A program made the position numbers and the translations under genes. 42,143 nt of DNA from a virus. Where the stretch lies: positions 1 through 42,143 of the IMG/VR virus record IMGVR_UViG_3300046167_000523; one strand, 5' to 3'. Of the stretch, positions 27,093-34,042 are shown one piece after another (position 1 is the first letter of the stretch; each line of letters opens with the position of its first letter). A model generated the notes under the pieces. The model was not told where the DNA came from and ran no database searches. It saw only the letters and a program-made list of their open reading frames with translations.

Positions 27093-27438
27093 TTGTACTA
27101 GTCTTGGAGGGGAGGCACTCAAGCAGGTAGCTGGAGCAGCCATAGGAGAGCGTAGAGCGGCCATAGAGGCACGAGTCAACGCAGGGAAGGGTGAGGCAGC
27201 GGGTGACCAGAGCGTCGCTCAGAACGCCAATACGGCCCTCTCAGGGCAGGTCAATACCACCAGTGACTACGGGGATGTGGGGAAGGTAGTCAACGAGTCA
27301 GGACTAAAGCTGCATGAGTTGCTGCTACTAGTCCTGCTCGCTGGCTGGGCGATACCGTCGCCGTCGGAGATGTTACTTAGTATGGTACGTGTAGTACGTA
27401 ATGCTAGGTATGTATGGAAGCATCAGCCTCCACCCTAG
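27046..27438 (+). CDS. lipoprotein with C-terminal membrane segment
   Basis: A 130-residue protein starting inside the preceding gene (47-nt overlap in another frame). It has a signal peptide with a lipobox ending ISC (Cys17), an Ala/Gly-rich middle (AIGERRAAIEARVNAGKGE) and a hydrophobic segment LHELLLLVLLAGWAIPSPSEM. The nested start and lipobox recall o-spanin/Rz1 architecture, but it is longer and has a second membrane segment. Its stop overlaps the stop of the converging minus-strand gene. Confidence 0.6.
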   Translation: MLKRSLIVLCTVTMISCTSLGGEALKQVAGAAIGERRAAIEARVNAGKGEAAGDQSVAQNANTALSGQVNTTSDYGDVGKVVNESGLKLHELLLLVLLAGWAIPSPSEMLLSMVRVVRNARYVWKHQPPP

Positions 27439-27761
27439 CATCCGCCGCCAAAGGTTAGGCTGTCGCATTCGGCAGTCTCTTCCTCTGGTTCTTCAACGAC
27501 CACCTCCTCAGTGCATTCCTCAGAAGCACCACCAAAGGTTAGGCCTCCGCCTACGCACGTCTCAGTGACCTCAACAGTAGGCACTAGGGCGCGTATGTCA
27601 AAGCCACCCTCGTTGAAGCGAGTGAACTCCCATACCTGTCCTTCGCTCACGTAGACACGAGAACCGACAGGGAGGTCTAGCTGTGTCCCATCATCTAAGT
27701 ACAATGTAGCTGCTTGTGTAGCTGATGCTGTTAATAATAATGCTAATAAAAAGTTCTTCAT
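27435..27761 (-). CDS. secreted Cys-containing protein (108 aa)
   Basis: Residues 1-17 (MKNFLLALLLTASATQA) form a classical signal peptide. The mature part starts ATLYLDDGTQLDLPVGSRVYV, followed by an acidic tail with four Cys and two LTFGG motifs (GGGLTFGGAS and SLTFGGGC). I recall this family from marine podoviruses, function unknown. It is the last gene of the minus arm. I used the internal ATG at 27761, which overlaps the upstream stop (ATGA), and not the longer frame. Confidence 0.7.
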   Translation of the reverse strand: MKNFLLALLLTASATQAATLYLDDGTQLDLPVGSRVYVSEGQVWEFTRFNEGGFDIRALVPTVEVTETCVGGGLTFGGASEECTEEVVVEEPEEETAECDSLTFGGGC

Positions 27762-27964
27762 TCTTTCTCTCCGTTGTTTGCGATCCGACCTAAGTCGGTG
27801 TGTAGTCGAACGCGGAAGTATTCCTCCGCACGTTCTGTGTAAAAGTTCTTCATCCTTACATCTAGTTCCTCCCATGATTTGTTAGTCTGAATACGGATGT
27901 TGACGCCTCGTTCTTCAAACCACTGAAGATATCCGTCACGTGCCGTCTCTTCTTTAATCCTCAT
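27758..27964 (-). CDS. small charged protein (68 aa)
   Basis: A 68-residue helical, strongly charged protein (SWEELDVRMKNFYTERAEEYFRVRL). Unknown function. It starts inside the preceding membrane-protein gene after GGAGG and ends by ATGA overlap with the secreted protein gene, so it is part of a translationally coupled set. Confidence 0.7.
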   Translation of the reverse strand: MRIKEETARDGYLQWFEERGVNIRIQTNKSWEELDVRMKNFYTERAEEYFRVRLHTDLGRIANNGEKE

Positions 27965-28115
27965 TTAGATCCTCCTTGATCTTCTCTAGTACAGCCAGAA
28001 GCATGTTCCTTTCTATTAGGATTCCGCGCATGTAGCTATGGCAAGCCATGATGTAGAAGCCAGCAGCGATCAAGCCGCCAGCCCCTACACCTAATGCCCA
28101 TGTTGATACAATCAT
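27954..28115 (-). CDS. small membrane protein (53 aa), holin-like
   Basis: A 53-residue product with one N-terminal membrane segment (TWALGVGAGGLIAAGFYIM) and a charged helical C-terminus (LLAVLEKIKEDLNED). The start overlaps the reductase stop (ATGA), and the stop overlaps the next gene by 11 nt. Size and topology fit a pinholin, a class III holin or an inner-membrane spanin. No sequence family is recognised. Confidence 0.7.
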   Translation of the reverse strand: MIVSTWALGVGAGGLIAAGFYIMACHSYMRGILIERNMLLAVLEKIKEDLNED

Positions 28116-30008
28116 TCTGCACTCCCTACTATCTCACATACCCCACCAGTACAGGCAAGCTCTTGACTGCTAGTCGTTGTATCCTCTAGCTCATAACTAG
28201 GGAACACTGACCAGTCCACATCAGGGAAAGCCTTGACAGCCTGAAGGTATTCTTCTTCTGTCGTCTGCTGGTACGGTGCCTGTTGGTACGTACCGTTATC
28301 ATATGGCAGCATACTAACACCACTCATAATATCCCAGTTGTCCCATACCCACTGCATCATACCGAGGTAGTTGTCATCCGTGTAGTACACAGTGATGCTG
28401 GGCTTGTGCTCACACCACGCCTCTTGGTAGATCTTCCATAGTCGTAGTTGCTCCAACGCATCCTGCTCGTCCCTCGTCACCGCTGTATCTGGTGTCTCGA
28501 TAGGGAAGCTGAAGATGGTTGTCGTGTCCGGCTTCATGACACACGGCTCATTAGGTACGCCTTGGTCACGCATGAAAGCGGTCATTGGATCCTTGTTATC
28601 CTGTCGCACTGTACGTGTGTAGTACCTAGAGTATGCAGGGTGAATGCCCTGAGCTGCACAAGGCTAGCTGGCTCACCGTACCACTCGGCTTGACACACGT
28701 GATGGCTACAGACACAGGGATCTTCAGCTGCTTAGCCCACTTCTTGTTCACTGTGATAGCGTGTTCCCGCATGGTGGTTAACCATTCGGTTAGCTTCTCG
28801 TCGCCTTCGCTGCCGTTAAGCACAGGGTGATCCATGATGCCTGTTAAGCTCACACCCAGCAGCCTCTCCTCCTCACAGTTGTCCTTCCATATCTTACGCA
28901 GGTAGCGGAAGTCAGTCAGAGTGGACTGCAACGTACCAAAGATAGTAGCAGCGTCCACCTTGTGAAGCAGATCAGCTAAGCTGTCGTCACTTCGCACGAT
29001 AACCTCGGATAGATTGCAGAACTCAGACGGTCTAAGGATGATCTCGCTGCAAGGATTACAGCCCCACTTGTGTCCGGTCTCTCTGCGTCCGTGTGAGTCG
29101 ATGATCTTATCCGCAGCTTCACGGTTGAAGAACCCTCGCTCCCCACTGTAGCTTTCGTACAGGGCCTTGGACTGGTTCATGTAGAAGTGGAAGTCAGGCT
29201 TCTTCTCGTAGCAGGCTGAGTTGTTAGCCAGCGCACGTTGCCCGTCTGTATTCCACCAAGCACCAGACTTAGCTGTAGCCATGCGATCAGAAGTAGGGGA
29301 CGATAGGGATATGAGGGCTGAACGCCTGACCCCGCCCACTACCACAATGGCAGCACACTTACAAATGAGATCGTGTGCCTCAAGGTCTGTCAGCTTACGG
29401 CCAGCAGCCTTACGGAACAGAGCTACTGTGAAGTTGAACAGATCCACCAGCGGAGCAGGGCCTGACGCACGACCACCAAAGGTCTTGAGCTTAGCACCAG
29501 CAGGGCGTACCTTACTCACGTCCCACGTAGGTACCTCACCAGTCCACAGCATAGCGAGTAGCTGCTTGAATGCCTTAGCCCAGCCCACCTTGGAGTCAGC
29601 AACAACAATCACTGAGTCCGTATCGTGGAACTCCTCAGCCACGATGGGTAGCTTAGCAACCTCATCACGCTCACAGCTGAAGCCCACGCCTGTCCCGCAA
29701 AGTAGGATGTACATGCATTCATCGAAGGCCCGAGGGTGATCGACGCTGAGGTAGGCACAGTTGTATCCAGCTACGTGGTCACGATCTAGCGCAGGGCCAG
29801 CAGTCATGAGAGCGCGCATGCTAGGCACAACGTCCAAGTCCACGATCATCTTACGTAGGGTGTTGGCTTGCATGCTACTGAGTACACCCTTGTCTTTCCA
29901 GTAGTTAGTATAGCGAGAGCACGTCTCGTCCCATGTCTCCCGACGTCCAGCATACTCGATCCATCTGGCGTATCGGGACATGGCTATGAAGGTTTGATAA
30001 TCATTCAT
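28112..30008 (-). CDS. nrdJ: class II (B12-dependent) ribonucleotide reductase, frame broken by one base
   Basis: It makes deoxyribonucleotides using adenosylcobalamin. Seen: GYNCAYLSV and EFCNLSEV with the disulfide-forming Cys pair, NPCSEIIL with the active-site Cys and Glu, the LLCGTGVGFSCER segment, PSGTVSQL, and a C-terminal CTGGVC redox pair. The monomeric Lactobacillus-type layout fits the joined size of ~631 residues. At 28646-28649 an extra base (GGG where GG fits) ends the first frame after SSGHSP. Removing it gives SGIHPAYSRYYTRTVRQDNKD, matching the family. Start ATG 30008 overlaps a 28-aa gene. Confidence 0.92.
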
Positions 30009-30091
30009 GAAAGGTCCTTGTAGATTGCAATACAGAAGAGGACTAGCATCCCAGCTAGCCCGGCGAATAGTCCAAAGAAGAAGCAGCTCAT
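30005..30091 (-). CDS. 28-aa membrane peptide
   Basis: An ATG at 30089-30091 overlaps the stop of the upstream gene (ATGA), and the stop overlaps the reductase start in the same way. The product, beginning MSCFFFGLFAGLAGMLVLF and ending YKDLS, is a single membrane segment. The two perfect ATGA junctions are the main evidence that this tiny frame is translated. Unknown function. Confidence 0.65.
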   Translation of the reverse strand: MSCFFFGLFAGLAGMLVLFCIAIYKDLS

Positions 30092-30300
30092 AGTATCTTC
30101 CTAGCAAACACACGGTCAGCCAGATGGCTGTTGTAGCAGTGCTCTAGCTGGAAGAAGAAGAGAGCATCAATGAATCCAACAGCTCGTACCCTGTTCTCCC
30201 GCCAGCATCTACCGCTGAGTGTTTCGTTAGGATCGCCGAAGAACACAACCGCGTTAAGCAATTGCGATAGTGCTGTAGCAATGTTAATTAAGTACATCAT
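30088..30300 (-). CDS. conserved small phage protein (DPNETLSGR motif)
   Basis: A 70-residue protein with an N-terminal hydrophobic helix (INIATALSQLLNAVVFF). A GDPNETLSGRCWREN motif and a FIDALFFFQLEHCYNSHL segment follow. I recall the D-P-x-E-T-x-S-x-R...HC pattern in many phage proteins of unknown function. ATG 30300 (or 30297) overlaps the upstream stop; the stop overlaps the 28-aa gene. Confidence 0.75.
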   Translation of the reverse strand: MMYLINIATALSQLLNAVVFFGDPNETLSGRCWRENRVRAVGFIDALFFFQLEHCYNSHLADRVFARKIL

Positions 30301-30704
30301 CGCTTCAGTTCCTCGGGGTGATTCTCTAGCATGTGCAACATCTGGATCAGGTTACATGCAGCGTGTGCTATGTGGCTACGTCCTGACTCGTCGTCGTTGT
30401 CCTCACCAGCTTGCCATGCAGACATGTGTCTCTGTAGACAGGCGAAGCTAACCTCCCAGCTGGTAGGCTTGAGCCAGTTGCCACGCTCGTACTTGCTAGC
30501 TCCGTACTCCAACACCTTAGCCACCTCTGCGAGTGCAGCCATAGGGATCAGTGAGTAGTCGGGCTTGCCTGTGTTGTGGCGTAGGCTCCGGTTAGGTTTC
30601 ATGTAGTTCATCATACGTGCATCGTACTCGTCGTGTGCCTTACGCTTACGCTCAGCGCTGGACTCGAACGGTGTGTTCCTGTCACACTTAGTGGATGGTG
30701 TCAT
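30297..30704 (-). CDS. dATP/dGTP diphosphohydrolase-like protein
   Basis: A 135-residue protein whose C-terminal ~95 residues carry the pattern of the phage family annotated as dATP/dGTP diphosphohydrolase (formerly DUF5664): KPDYSLIP, EVAKVLEYGASKYERGNW, RHMSAWQAGEDNDDESGRSHIAHAA (conserved His, Glu and Asp residues). These all-alpha enzymes hydrolyse dNTPs to dNMPs. Located in the nucleotide-metabolism block with the reductase, it may adjust dNTP pools. ATG 30704 has GGGGAGGA upstream. Confidence 0.75.
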   Translation of the reverse strand: MTPSTKCDRNTPFESSAERKRKAHDEYDARMMNYMKPNRSLRHNTGKPDYSLIPMAALAEVAKVLEYGASKYERGNWLKPTSWEVSFACLQRHMSAWQAGEDNDDESGRSHIAHAACNLIQMLHMLENHPEELKR

Positions 30705-30996
30705 CGTCGTCCTCCCCGTAAACCTCAGTGTACTCATCATTGATTATAGAAGTTACTAAGTCCCACTTAGCGAAGTCAAGAATGGTAGCCATACGATTCA
30801 TCTCTACGTTACTGTGCTGTATAGTGGGAGTTCCTTTTAGCTGTATGATTATAATTACCTCAGCTTCTATACCTTCCTCGTCCTCGTGGATAGACATGAA
30901 GTCAGCCGCTGATTGAAGCACGTCAGATGCAGGCACCATCGAAGGTTTCTCTCCGAACTTTCCCTCGATTACCTTAAGCTTCTCGTCGTCACTCAT
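30688..30996 (-). CDS. unknown acidic protein (102 aa)
   Basis: A 102-residue acidic protein with a central beta-strand run (EAEVIIIIQLKGTPTIQHS) and a helical C-terminal part ending in DDDDTIH. No domain recognised. It overlaps the diphosphohydrolase start by 17 nt and is coupled upstream by ATGA. Strict packing in the operon supports its reality. Confidence 0.7.
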   Translation of the reverse strand: MSDDEKLKVIEGKFGEKPSMVPASDVLQSAADFMSIHEDEEGIEAEVIIIIQLKGTPTIQHSNVEMNRMATILDFAKWDLVTSIINDEYTEVYGEDDDDTIH

Positions 30997-31136
30997 AACT
31001 CGTCCCTCTCTTCACACCAGTCCACGATGTAGTCCTCCAGTGCATCCACTAGCTCAGCTGCGGAGATGCCTAAGGTGTCTACGATCGCATCGGGGTCTAG
31101 TTCTTTTAGTTGATTCATTGCGTCTAAGAAGTCCAT
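30993..31136 (-). CDS. small acidic helical protein (47 aa)
   Basis: Starts with MDFLDAMNQLKELDPDAIVD and has an HTH-like spacing (DTLGISAAELVDALEDYI). The start overlaps the phosphoesterase stop (TAATG) and the stop overlaps the next ATG. A similar pattern is common in tiny phage proteins that bind host proteins. Function unknown. Confidence 0.7.
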   Translation of the reverse strand: MDFLDAMNQLKELDPDAIVDTLGISAAELVDALEDYIVDWCEERDEL

Positions 31137-31822
31137 TAGATTCTCCGCACCTTCTTACCTAGGTTCATGTATTCAATGTGTGGCTCGCCGTCGATGACAA
31201 CACCACATGCAATGATGGGCTTGTTAGCGAAGTGCTTGCCGTATGCAAACGCCATGTGTCTCTGGTCAACACCGCAGCCTACGCCCATACCCCATACCAG
31301 CTCCTGATCGGTAGCTGTAGCAGAGATGCCAGCGTTACTGTGGTTGTGACCTGAGACTGTGCAGCGCATACGTTTCTCGGCATCCTTACGGAATCCGTTG
31401 ATGCCACCCGCTGTCTCTCCGTGGTGGTAGAGCACGTCGTCTATCTCTAGTTGATCGGCAACAGTCCAGCCCTCAGGCATACCAAAGAGATCCTCAATAG
31501 GGCGCATGAAGATGTTAGGCTCCATGCCCATGGCTCTTAGCTGACGTGCGGGAATGCGGTCGTGGTTGCCTTGGATGAGCGTGGCTTCGGGGAAGGCTTT
31601 GTACCAATCCTTAGCTCGTTCATACGCTGACTCATACTCCCCGACCACGTTGTGCAGCATAGGCTCACTATCGTGGAAGCTAAGGCTATGATTGTCAAAC
31701 ATGTCACCAATGTGTACAACAGTGTCCACATCCCATGCTTCAAAAGTTTCAATACAGAAGTCAAGGTAACCCTCCAGCTCGTACGGTAAGTGAGTGTCTC
31801 CGATGATCCCTACGCGGCTCAT
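31136..31822 (-). CDS. metallophosphoesterase
   Basis: A 228-residue calcineurin-like phosphoesterase. Metal-binding motifs appear in order: GDTH (residues 8-11), HIGDMFDNH, GNHDR, and SGHNHSN, with a further histidine near DVLYHHG. Substrate is unknown; phage members may act on nucleotides, nucleic-acid ends or phosphoproteins. It belongs to the minus-arm operon between DNA and nucleotide metabolism genes. Confidence 0.88.
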   Translation of the reverse strand: MSRVGIIGDTHLPYELEGYLDFCIETFEAWDVDTVVHIGDMFDNHSLSFHDSEPMLHNVVGEYESAYERAKDWYKAFPEATLIQGNHDRIPARQLRAMGMEPNIFMRPIEDLFGMPEGWTVADQLEIDDVLYHHGETAGGINGFRKDAEKRMRCTVSGHNHSNAGISATATDQELVWGMGVGCGVDQRHMAFAYGKHFANKPIIACGVVIDGEPHIEYMNLGKKVRRI

Positions 31823-32124
31823 AGTCCACTGCCTGCGTTGAGGTAAGCACCAACAGCTAGCACACCGAACACAGTCATGCCCATTAATGTAATAAAGATA
31901 GCCTCAAAGTCTGGTTCTTTCATCTTGTTTTCCTCATTAAGTTCAGCGTCTAAGTAAACTTGTTCAATGTCATCTCGGTACCTAAGTCCAAGCGCCTTAC
32001 GCTTAGTAGCTATAGATCCGAAGGGTCTACCTAGTCTTTCAGCTTGGTCTTGTATGCTCAGTCCCATGATGTGAAACGTAGCTAACTTATCTAGTTCGTG
32101 TTGCTCCCATTCGCGTCCGTTCAT
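31819..32124 (-). CDS. helix-turn-helix protein fused to a membrane segment
   Basis: A 101-residue product. Residues ~1-55 (GREWEQHELDKLATFHIMGLSIQDQAERLGRPFGSIATKRKALGL, described in parts) form a Myb/GcrA-like DNA-binding domain. Residues 74-97 are a membrane helix (AIFITLMGMTVFGVLAVGAY). An internal in-frame ATG (codon 68, 31921-31923) has GAGG 8 nt upstream, so a separate 34-aa membrane peptide may also be made. Fusion or dual start are both possible. Confidence 0.7.
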   Translation of the reverse strand: MNGREWEQHELDKLATFHIMGLSIQDQAERLGRPFGSIATKRKALGLRYRDDIEQVYLDAELNEENKMKEPDFEAIFITLMGMTVFGVLAVGAYLNAGSGL

Positions 32125-32477
32125 CTTCTCTTTCTCCGCTTGCGTGGTTTGTCGTGTGTTGGATGGATGGGATTGTCCGTGTAGTCCTCTTGCCAGTAGC
32201 CCAGTAGGTTACCGACGAACTCAACCGGATCGTCTCCCTTGCTCCGCTGCCCAGCCCAGTGAAGTATCTTACCTTCAGCGCTGTTGCAGCTCCTGTGTAG
32301 TACCTGTCGTACATGTCCCGTAACGTGGCAGTGGTCTAAGGCTGCGTCCTCAGGCAGCAGCTCTAGGTTACACAGAGGACAGAGATAGTTCTGATCCTCT
32401 AGTAGTTGCAGTCGGTACGGCTTTAGCTCTCTCGTCTTTAGGGTGTCCACATCTGTCCCTCTTCTCTTCGCATCCAT
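32121..32477 (-). CDS. endonuclease VII-type nuclease
   Basis: A 118-residue protein with CPLC (residues 33-36), LDHCHVTGHVRQVLHRSCNSAEGK, the zinc and catalytic core of recombination endonuclease VII. It resolves branched DNA before packaging, and may replace T7 gp3. A very basic tail (KPRKRRKRR) could bind DNA. It starts inside the exonuclease gene (40-nt overlap) and is coupled to the next gene by ATGA. Confidence 0.85.
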   Translation of the reverse strand: MDAKRRGTDVDTLKTRELKPYRLQLLEDQNYLCPLCNLELLPEDAALDHCHVTGHVRQVLHRSCNSAEGKILHWAGQRSKGDDPVEFVGNLLGYWQEDYTDNPIHPTHDKPRKRRKRR

Positions 32478-33175
32478 AGCGCCTGTCCTATGTTAAGCAG
32501 CCACCTATCCACTGTCTCATCCATACTGTCCAGACACATACCTAACTCAGAATACCCTGCACAGTAGACAGAGCGCACGTAAGCATACATCTCGATGGGA
32601 GTCTCAAGCTCTTGGATCGGAGCCTTAACCTTAGGCATAGCTTTCTTACCGACCATCTTGAACAGTCCCGGTATCCCGTCTGTCGCATCTCCGGTTAGCA
32701 TCTGAGTATAGAAGAACCTATCAGCCTCTACCTCACTGACATAGTACGTGTCATCCTTAACCCAGTTGAAGTGCCATCCCGGACAACCGTCTAGGTCTTT
32801 GTCTACCGTGGCGATACCATGCCCGTGCTGTACGGCAGCGATAGAAAGAGCGTCATCCGCTTCTTGTCCTTCCTGCACCTCAGCACCGAACTCGGTAATC
32901 ATGTAGCTTCGGATCTCTTTATAGAACGTAGGCTTACCTGCGTCCTTGCGGTTAGCCTTGTACTCGAAGCAGTCCGCTGTCACTGCGTACCTGAAGTTGT
33001 TCTTACCTGTCAGGTAGATCGTACCTTCTTCTCCACATGAGTTAATGATGGACTGGAGAGCGGCCTTCGTGGCCGCGAGTGTATCCTCCAGTGAGTCCTC
33101 GTTCTTGTCGGAGGCAAAGCCGACTCTATAAACTACGACATCTCCATCTATACCCCACTGTTTAGGCTTGTCCAT
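32438..33175 (-). CDS. 5'-3' exonuclease (T7 gp6-like)
   Basis: A 245-residue member of the FEN/T7 gp6 exonuclease family. Acidic metal ligands lie in GIDGDVVVYR, EGQEADDALS, TVDKDLD and LTGDATDGIPG. The last also contains a helix-hairpin-helix-like segment. It removes RNA primers and degrades host DNA. It sits between two endonuclease VII genes. Confidence 0.88.
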   Translation of the reverse strand: MDKPKQWGIDGDVVVYRVGFASDKNEDSLEDTLAATKAALQSIINSCGEEGTIYLTGKNNFRYAVTADCFEYKANRKDAGKPTFYKEIRSYMITEFGAEVQEGQEADDALSIAAVQHGHGIATVDKDLDGCPGWHFNWVKDDTYYVSEVEADRFFYTQMLTGDATDGIPGLFKMVGKKAMPKVKAPIQELETPIEMYAYVRSVYCAGYSELGMCLDSMDETVDRWLLNIGQALWMRREEGQMWTP

Positions 33176-33542
33176 AATGCCTCCTTAAATAATCAACAGC
33201 CCTCTGAAGCCCAGCAACATCATCACCTAGCTTACCGATGGATGCGTTACAGTTCCAGCACAGCACACCTCTGAACTTCATGGTGTCATGACAGTGATCG
33301 TAGTTTAGTTTCTCTTTACTACCACATAACTCACAGCTATCTGAGGTAGCCATAGCTTCAGCGTATTCCTCAGGGGTGCAGCCTAGCTTCTTCATTAGCT
33401 CACCCTTCTGCATGGTAGTACCCAGCTTCTCCTTGCGCTTACGTCGCCGCTCTTGTGCATACTCCGCACCGCATGGCTTGCAGTAGGAAGCGGAAGGGGA
33501 AGCCAACGGCCTCCCGCTCTCGCACTTGGGACACTCTCGCAT
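33162..33542 (-). CDS. second endonuclease VII-type nuclease with zinc finger
   Basis: A 126-residue protein with N-terminal CPKC and CKPC zinc ligands (residues 4-25), a basic helix, CELCGSKEK, YDHCHDTMKFRGVLCWNCN and a C-terminal AVDYLRRH helix. The Cys/His core is that of endonuclease VII/HNH nucleases. It could be a homing endonuclease that entered the replication block, or a second junction resolvase. TAATG coupling with SSB; 14-nt overlap with exonuclease. Confidence 0.82.
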   Translation of the reverse strand: MRECPKCESGRPLASPSASYCKPCGAEYAQERRRKRKEKLGTTMQKGELMKKLGCTPEEYAEAMATSDSCELCGSKEKLNYDHCHDTMKFRGVLCWNCNASIGKLGDDVAGLQRAVDYLRRHYGQA

Positions 33543-34030
33543 TACAGGACAGCAGCAGAGTCATACGTCTCATCTTCATCTTCGCTCTCGTAGGTAACGA
33601 GGTCAATGATGTCAATGAATGCAGCCCGTGGGTTGTCACTCTTGTCTGCGACGATACGTACCACAGCCTCTGAACCATAGCCTATGCGTGATGCGATAGG
33701 GTCTAGTACCTTAGCCATCTCCTTACCTGCGTCGTCCTTACCGCTGACAATAGCATCCTTACCGTCGATCTTCACCTTGATAGGGTAGCTAGAAGCAAAG
33801 CCTGTGTACTTACCTGCCTCAGGGTATGCCTCGTTGAACTTAATACGCTTGTAGCCTAGCCCTGCGTCCTCACCGAAGCGCTCCTCGATAGCGTCAACCG
33901 CTGCATCGCTGAGGTTAGTGAGTCGGAACTTGTACATCGGCTTGCCCTTACCGTTGAAGTCATCAGCCTCAAGCAAGTGCATGAATGAAAGCTTGCCGCG
34001 TACTGTTACTGAATCAGATTTGATAGTCAT
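33542..34030 (-). CDS. single-stranded DNA-binding protein (T7 gp2.5-like)
   Basis: A 162-residue protein with a beta-rich body (GKGKPMYKFRLTNLS, GLGYKRIKFNEAYPEAG, GFASSYPIKVKIDGKD) and an acidic tail (YESEDEDETYD). This matches the OB-fold and the acidic C-terminus by which T7 gp2.5 contacts polymerase and helicase. Located between polymerase and nucleases, as expected. Confidence 0.8.
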   Translation of the reverse strand: MTIKSDSVTVRGKLSFMHLLEADDFNGKGKPMYKFRLTNLSDAAVDAIEERFGEDAGLGYKRIKFNEAYPEAGKYTGFASSYPIKVKIDGKDAIVSGKDDAGKEMAKVLDPIASRIGYGSEAVVRIVADKSDNPRAAFIDIIDLVTYESEDEDETYDSAAVL

Positions 34031-34042
34031 AGATTGTTTCCC

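Noticed and set aside
29221-29739. 172-aa plus-strand open frame inside the reductase
   Set aside because: Antisense shadow of a recognised enzyme; composition is that of a reversed coding strand.
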